Part shown: piece by piece, positions 60,559 through 64,000 of the stretch
How positions within the stretch are numbered: the stretch's first letter is position 1
Layout of the letters: every line of letters starts with the position of its first letter
Assembly (NCBI GenBank): GCA_033439685.1
Contig: JAUEDM010000005.1
Location: 1,860,001-1,924,000, forward strand
Length of the DNA stretch: 64,000 bases
Origin: Apodospora peruviana
Taxonomy: Eukaryota > Ascomycota > Sordariomycetes > Sordariales > Lasiosphaeriaceae
Direction: 5' to 3'
The notes under the pieces: model-generated
The model's database searches: none
What the model saw: the letters and a program-made list of their open reading frames with translations, nothing else
Told to the model about the DNA's origin: nothing
Translations under genes and position numbers: made by a program

Positions 60559-61168
60559 TGCCAGTTTACTCTCGCTGAATGGTGCTCAAAGCTGGTCAAT
60601 TCAGGTTTTCTTCAATGGCTTACAGTGGGTTCAAGGAGGTAACAGATACCTACTTATAACCCAGCGTTGATAAACGCGGGGCGGATCACGTCAACGATGA
60701 ACCGGCCAAGCTCACCCGTGACCCACCCCACTCCGCCGCTCGCATCCGGCCCGGGCCGAACAAATGGATTGACAGCGGAGTCATTTTCCGGCGCCTCTGC
60801 CGTGTAAAGCCAGAGAGCTGATCTGAAATTCTCCTTGAAGACTTAACTCACATATAATAAATTCCGACTCCTCGACGAACCCTTTTTAACAGTTCACTGA
60901 AAGCTGGTACTTCATATTCCTACCAAGTACCACCGCAGCGGTAATACAGGCAACCTCCTCCCTAGCCCTCTGGATTTCAAAACAACTTGAACTTCCACGA
61001 GTTCGTCCGCGGTTTCGGACGAATTTCGCCATTTGGATCACCCCGTTTCTATCCGTATTTCCAACCATTTGAAACTGTTGAGAGTTCAACCTAAAGTCTG
61101 AAATATCTACACCGCACCAGATTGACCAAGTACGTACCTAGGTACATACCACGACAATCATAGCGTGA
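60559..61168. other. Interval with a 60-codon unassigned open segment
   Basis: On the minus strand a segment 60833-60654 reads as protein-like sequence after an AAG acceptor-like site, with Gly/Pro-rich residues followed by TGELGRFIVDVIRPAFINAG and a stop. It may be the last exon of a degraded gene, but I cannot name the family. A 67-codon frame at 60886-61089 (minus) shows nothing recognisable. A GTACCTAGGTAC palindrome is at 61134-61145. Confidence 0.4.
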
Positions 61169-61740
61169 TTACAACCCATCTTGTACGTTGTCGTCCTTCG
61201 AGAGGCCATACTGCGGACCAGCTAATCTCCAAGTCTGTCCAACGACATACGCATCAATGGCGTCGTCCCAGAAGAAGAGCCAGACGCTGTACCACGCGAC
61301 AGTCTCAAGCACATAATAGGGCGTTGTTGCGTCTGGGAATAAACTGCATCATAATCAACATATATATATATATATATATATCAGGGGTATGACATGAAAA
61401 GGATTAAAACATATTAACCGTACCAACTCGCAAAAAGCGCCAAATCCACCCTCCTTGCCTTTTCTAGTTTCGCCGCATCATCAACAATCAACCCCTCCAG
61501 CCGCGCATCTACCGCTCTCCTGAGCCTGTTATATGACCCGTCACCGTCATCCTCTCTCTCATATTTGGAAGAAGAAGACGCCTCTCACTCATAATAAAGG
61601 GGAATCACGCCCCTCCACCAGCCCCGAAATGCAGGCCAGAGATCAGGGACGTGCAATTTCTCGCCTAAGAGACGGTTGATATCAAAGTCATCATCGTATC
61701 TTGCGGTCTTGTTGCCTTCCCTGGGAACTTGACGACGATG
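61169..61740 (-). pseudogene. Class I terpene cyclase, N-terminal half (truncated relic)
   Basis: Three segments on the minus strand join into the N-terminal half of a fungal sesquiterpene-cyclase-type protein: about 61740-61589, 61525-61424 and from 61343. The connecting introns are 61526-61588 (GTGAGA donor, ACAG acceptor) and 61344-61423 (GTACGG donor, GCAG acceptor, containing a TA repeat). Family features: LHVPDLWPAFRGWW, then LRRAVDARLEGLI, LALFASCLFPDAT and finally WLFFWDDAID, the aspartate-rich D-D-x-x-D motif that binds the magnesium ions chelating the prenyl diphosphate. After this motif the frame runs into unrelated residues and stops at 61169, and no NSE/DTE metal motif or C-terminal half is found down to 60650. 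No in-frame ATG precedes the first segment, so the N-terminus is also unresolved. I infer a truncated, probably dead gene; a missed distant exon is less likely. Confidence 0.6.
61360..61381. repeat. TA dinucleotide microsatellite
   Basis: About 22 nt of perfect TA repeat, inside an inferred intron of the terpene cyclase relic. Confidence 0.9.
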
Positions 61741-62221
61741 GCTGCCAGAAAAAAGAAGAATGAGCCATATTGACTTTGCTTTTCTTATTCTGTGGTAATA
61801 TCATTAGCACTTAGGGAAGTGACAACTCACATTATCACCGAAAATTATAACATATAAGTCGAAGCCGGTTAGGTCTGCAAGTCGAAGTACGCATCAAAGG
61901 CAACGGTACGTGCATACGGCAAGCATGCAGCTCACCGCCAGATCAGACCGCGGGGCCCATTTCGATACAAACTATTCCCCTTTCCCATGGATAATAAGTC
62001 CTAAATATCTACTCGAAGGGGATTTAAAAATGCGAATGCATATGAAAAGATATCTAAGCAAGCGATAAAGATGTATTGAGATAAAGTACTTCTTTATTCC
62101 TACCTACCTACCTGATATCTACCTTCTAACGCTGCTCTAAAAACTCAGTACATTTGCCAGGAAAAACAATAAACGCCTGGCAAAACACGCTATAATGAAC
62201 TTTCCCAATATGCATGCATCC
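61741..62221. other. Interval upstream of the terpene cyclase relic
   Basis: May contain further 5' exons of the relic: a GTGAGT donor and a GCTAAT..CACAG acceptor pair occur around 61779-61830 on the minus strand, but no reading frame could be connected convincingly. Otherwise nothing. Confidence 0.4.
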
Positions 62222-62686
62222 CTACCTACTAATACCAATTTCCCCCGTTAACCTCCCTACAAACACTCTGGAACCGTCCCCAAGCGTCAAAATGTGAAAG
62301 TCTCTCCCGAGAAGATGATCGCGTATGGCGGAAACCCTCCGCAGCGGCCCCTGTTCGTCAACCGGCGATGACCCAACAGGGTCGCCTCCGAGTCGTCGTA
62401 TCAAGTTGATATACTCCTGTTGCACCTTCATAATGCCCTGTTGCATGAGGGAAATTGCGTATCGCCTAGCCTGCTCGTATTTCAGCTTCTCCTGCTCGCA
62501 AGTAGGCGGTGGCAACCGTGGCAACCAGTTTTCGAGATCAGATTCCTGTGTCATTATACGAGATAGCAGACCGACGGGATGTTCTGAATTATCTGAATCC
62601 GCAATCCGCTGTTTCAGCATTCTCATAGCCAAGGGCATTTGCGCAACAACAGCTTTGATGTATTCCTGTATTGGTGCATCAGATTC
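62222..62686 (-). other. 154-codon in-frame open extension behind PEX20 (or separate 138-aa gene)
   Basis: Directly after the PEX20 TAG (62689-62687) the same frame stays open for 154 codons, from GAA at 62686 to a stop at 62224-62222. The sequence has protein-like character: amphipathic helical stretches (for example EKLKYEQARRYAISLMQQG), then a Gly-rich end with LGDGSRVFVGRLTGEIG. It has no peroxisomal SKL-type end. If translated independently, an ATG at 62638 would give 138 residues. Three readings are possible: a C-terminal extension reached by readthrough of TAG or by splicing past it (a CAATACAG acceptor-like site lies at 62666-62673, just inside the extension); the tail of a once longer protein cut by a nonsense change; or a separate small gene. 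I do not recognise the family. Confidence 0.4.
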
Positions 62687-63897
62687 CTAGCTCCGGCTCG
62701 CCTCAAGGAGTGATGGGACGGCCGCGTTATCCTCGGCAATATCGGATTCTTTGGTGATGTTCTGGCCCGTTTCGGCGTCAACGAGAGAGTCACCCTCGAC
62801 GACGACCTCTTTGTTGCCTATACGGCGCATCAGCTCCAAGAAGTTGGAGTTCTTGAATTTCTCCGTCAAGTTGTCCGAGACAGAGGTGACGATTTGGTGA
62901 GCCGCCTTGGCGAGCTCCTCATCCTCACGGCGCTTGCGCTCATTAATGTCGGCTTGGCTTTCAGCCTGTGGGACTATGGTTGGAAAGACAGAAGGGGCGC
63001 CCATCTGTTGGCCGTGCTCGAGATCCTCCGCGAGCTTCTCGCCGTTGTTGGCGACGGTTCCCATCTCCTGCTGACGAGAGTCGGCAGTTGGACCATGCTC
63101 CTTCATCCACTCAGCTTGGGCTTCCTTGAATTCGTTGTCTGTAGAAACCTGGTCCTGCTTCCAGTCGGAAAGCTCCTTCTCAAAGAGCATTTCGTCATAG
63201 TCGCCAAAAGCACGGTTGAAGGCCTCGACATCCATAACAGGCTCGGCAGTGGACACTTCCGCCTGTGACGCTCGGGCGAAGGCTAACGGGGCACTGTTGT
63301 GCATAGCTGTCATGGGTGTCATGTAATGGGACATCGGAGTGAAAGGAACGTGGCCCTGAATAGCCGGTTGGCCCCAGTTACCCGTAGCGATGGGGGATTC
63401 GGTGCGAGGAGCGGCGTGATTGCCCACGTTCATCTTGGCAAAGTCCTCAACCCACCCGCTGCGAGCAGCATTGGTAGGTTGAGTGGCAGACAGTCCAGGA
63501 GGAGGGAACATGGGCTGGGGAGTGTGATTATGAGCAAAACCGTGGTTGGCGACAGGAGCAAAGCGGTTATCGGCAACAGGAAAAAACTCGCGGTTGGGAG
63601 CAGGCACAAATGTTGGAGCCATAGGGCTCAAAGCAAACTCATTCAGGGTGTTTGCCTGTTGAAAGTTGGCGAAACTATTATCTGCGCCGTTGCCAAAAGT
63701 TGCTTGGGATCTGAAAGACTGGTGCATGTTAGCAGGTCAAATCATAGCACACCTTGAGGTCGGCCAGGGAATCTTACGGCTGATCCGCTAGCCGGGGCAT
63801 TGCTGTTGAAGCGGTCCTGGTGCAGAGCACGGTCACGGTCAGCGTGAGCGACGAGGCTCTTTGCGCCATTTGACGGCCCACACATGTTGTCGGCCAT
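62687..63897 (-). CDS. PEX20: Peroxin 20 (PTS2 import co-receptor)
   Basis: 383 residues from two exons (63897-63778 and 63718-62687), joined in phase 0 over a 59-nt intron with a GTAAGA donor and GCTAAC branch site. PEX20 works with PEX7 to bring PTS2-bearing proteins to the peroxisomal docking complex and is then recycled. The N-terminus MADNMCGPSN carries the conserved cysteine (Cys6) used for redox-sensitive mono-ubiquitination and recycling, followed by a DRALHQDR stretch. A W-x-x-x-F docking motif (W129 to F133, in SGWVEDFAKM) should bind PEX13/PEX14. The middle is Asn/Pro/Phe-rich and disordered. Near the C-terminus, the helix KFKNSNFLELMRRIGNKEVV matches the conserved PEX7-binding region. 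The length is within the fungal range. The frame stays open after the stop (see the entry for 62222-62686). Confidence 0.92.
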
Positions 63898-64000
63898 GGT
63901 TGCAGCTTTTGATGCGGGATCGCGAAGTTTCAAGGATCACTCTGCCCAGCGCCCTAGGAATGCGAGGCGTAGAAGCTCGAAGCTTGATATTATTCTTTCC

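Noticed and set aside
61526..61588. In-frame TGA in the terpene cyclase relic taken as a nonsense mutation
   Set aside because: The TGA falls inside a well-formed 63-nt intron (GTGAGA donor, ATAACAG acceptor); splicing restores the family pattern, so the stop itself is not evidence of decay.
1..64000. CRISPR arrays, bacterial operons or ribosome binding sites
   Set aside because: The DNA is clearly eukaryotic with spliceosomal introns, and no regularly spaced repeat array was seen.

Overview
The window is nuclear DNA of a filamentous ascomycete, most likely a Sordariomycete. The genes carry short spliceosomal introns (about 50-75 nt, a few near 210 nt) with GTRNGT-like donors and CTAAC/CTGAC-like branch sites. 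The beta-tubulin, PEX20, CIA30-domain and MeaB-like bZIP genes are of Pezizomycotina type, and a dispersed single 5S rRNA gene fits the same group. Genus cannot be fixed by reading alone. All functional calls rest on recognition of motifs and family patterns, since no search was run.

Left part (1-25 kb): a GCN20-type ABC-F ATPase (1101-3471, minus strand); a 7.2 kb gene-poor interval; then three plus-strand genes in a row, namely a large Ser-rich protein resembling Byr4/Bfa1 cytokinesis regulators (10661-14272), beta-tubulin (16167-18007, seven exons) and a 2 kb-residue-class TPR/Mlp1 nuclear-basket coiled-coil protein (18873-25139). If the Byr4-like call is right, these three neighbours all act around the spindle and mitotic exit.

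Middle (25.1-46 kb): 20.8 kb with no gene that I can support. It is not AT-rich or visibly RIP-mutated. It holds short palindromic motifs (GTACCTAGGTAC and GTACTGTAC families), microsatellites, and an 11-bp perfect inverted repeat about 0.7 kb before a bZIP regulator gene (45969-47146), which is AP-1/MeaB-like and has a long last intron whose retention would swap the C-terminus.

Right part (47-64 kb): another 6.3 kb gene-poor stretch; a CIA30-domain protein (53477-54498, three exons); a pair of RNA polymerase III genes (tRNA-Tyr with a 15-nt intron on minus, 5S rRNA on plus); then minus-strand genes only: a single-pass membrane protein with three six-cysteine ectodomain repeats and a proline-rich repeat tail (56011-58412, with an inferred 7-nt microexon), a DOPA 4,5-dioxygenase-family protein (59897-60558), the N-terminal half of a class I terpene cyclase that seems truncated (61169-61740), and peroxin PEX20 (62687-63897). 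PEX20 is followed, in the same frame after its TAG stop, by 154 further sense codons (62222-62686).

The observations most worth a second look are the in-frame extension behind PEX20, the 7-nt microexon, the alternative bZIP C-terminus, the terpene cyclase relic, and the 20.8 kb desert with its repeated palindromes.
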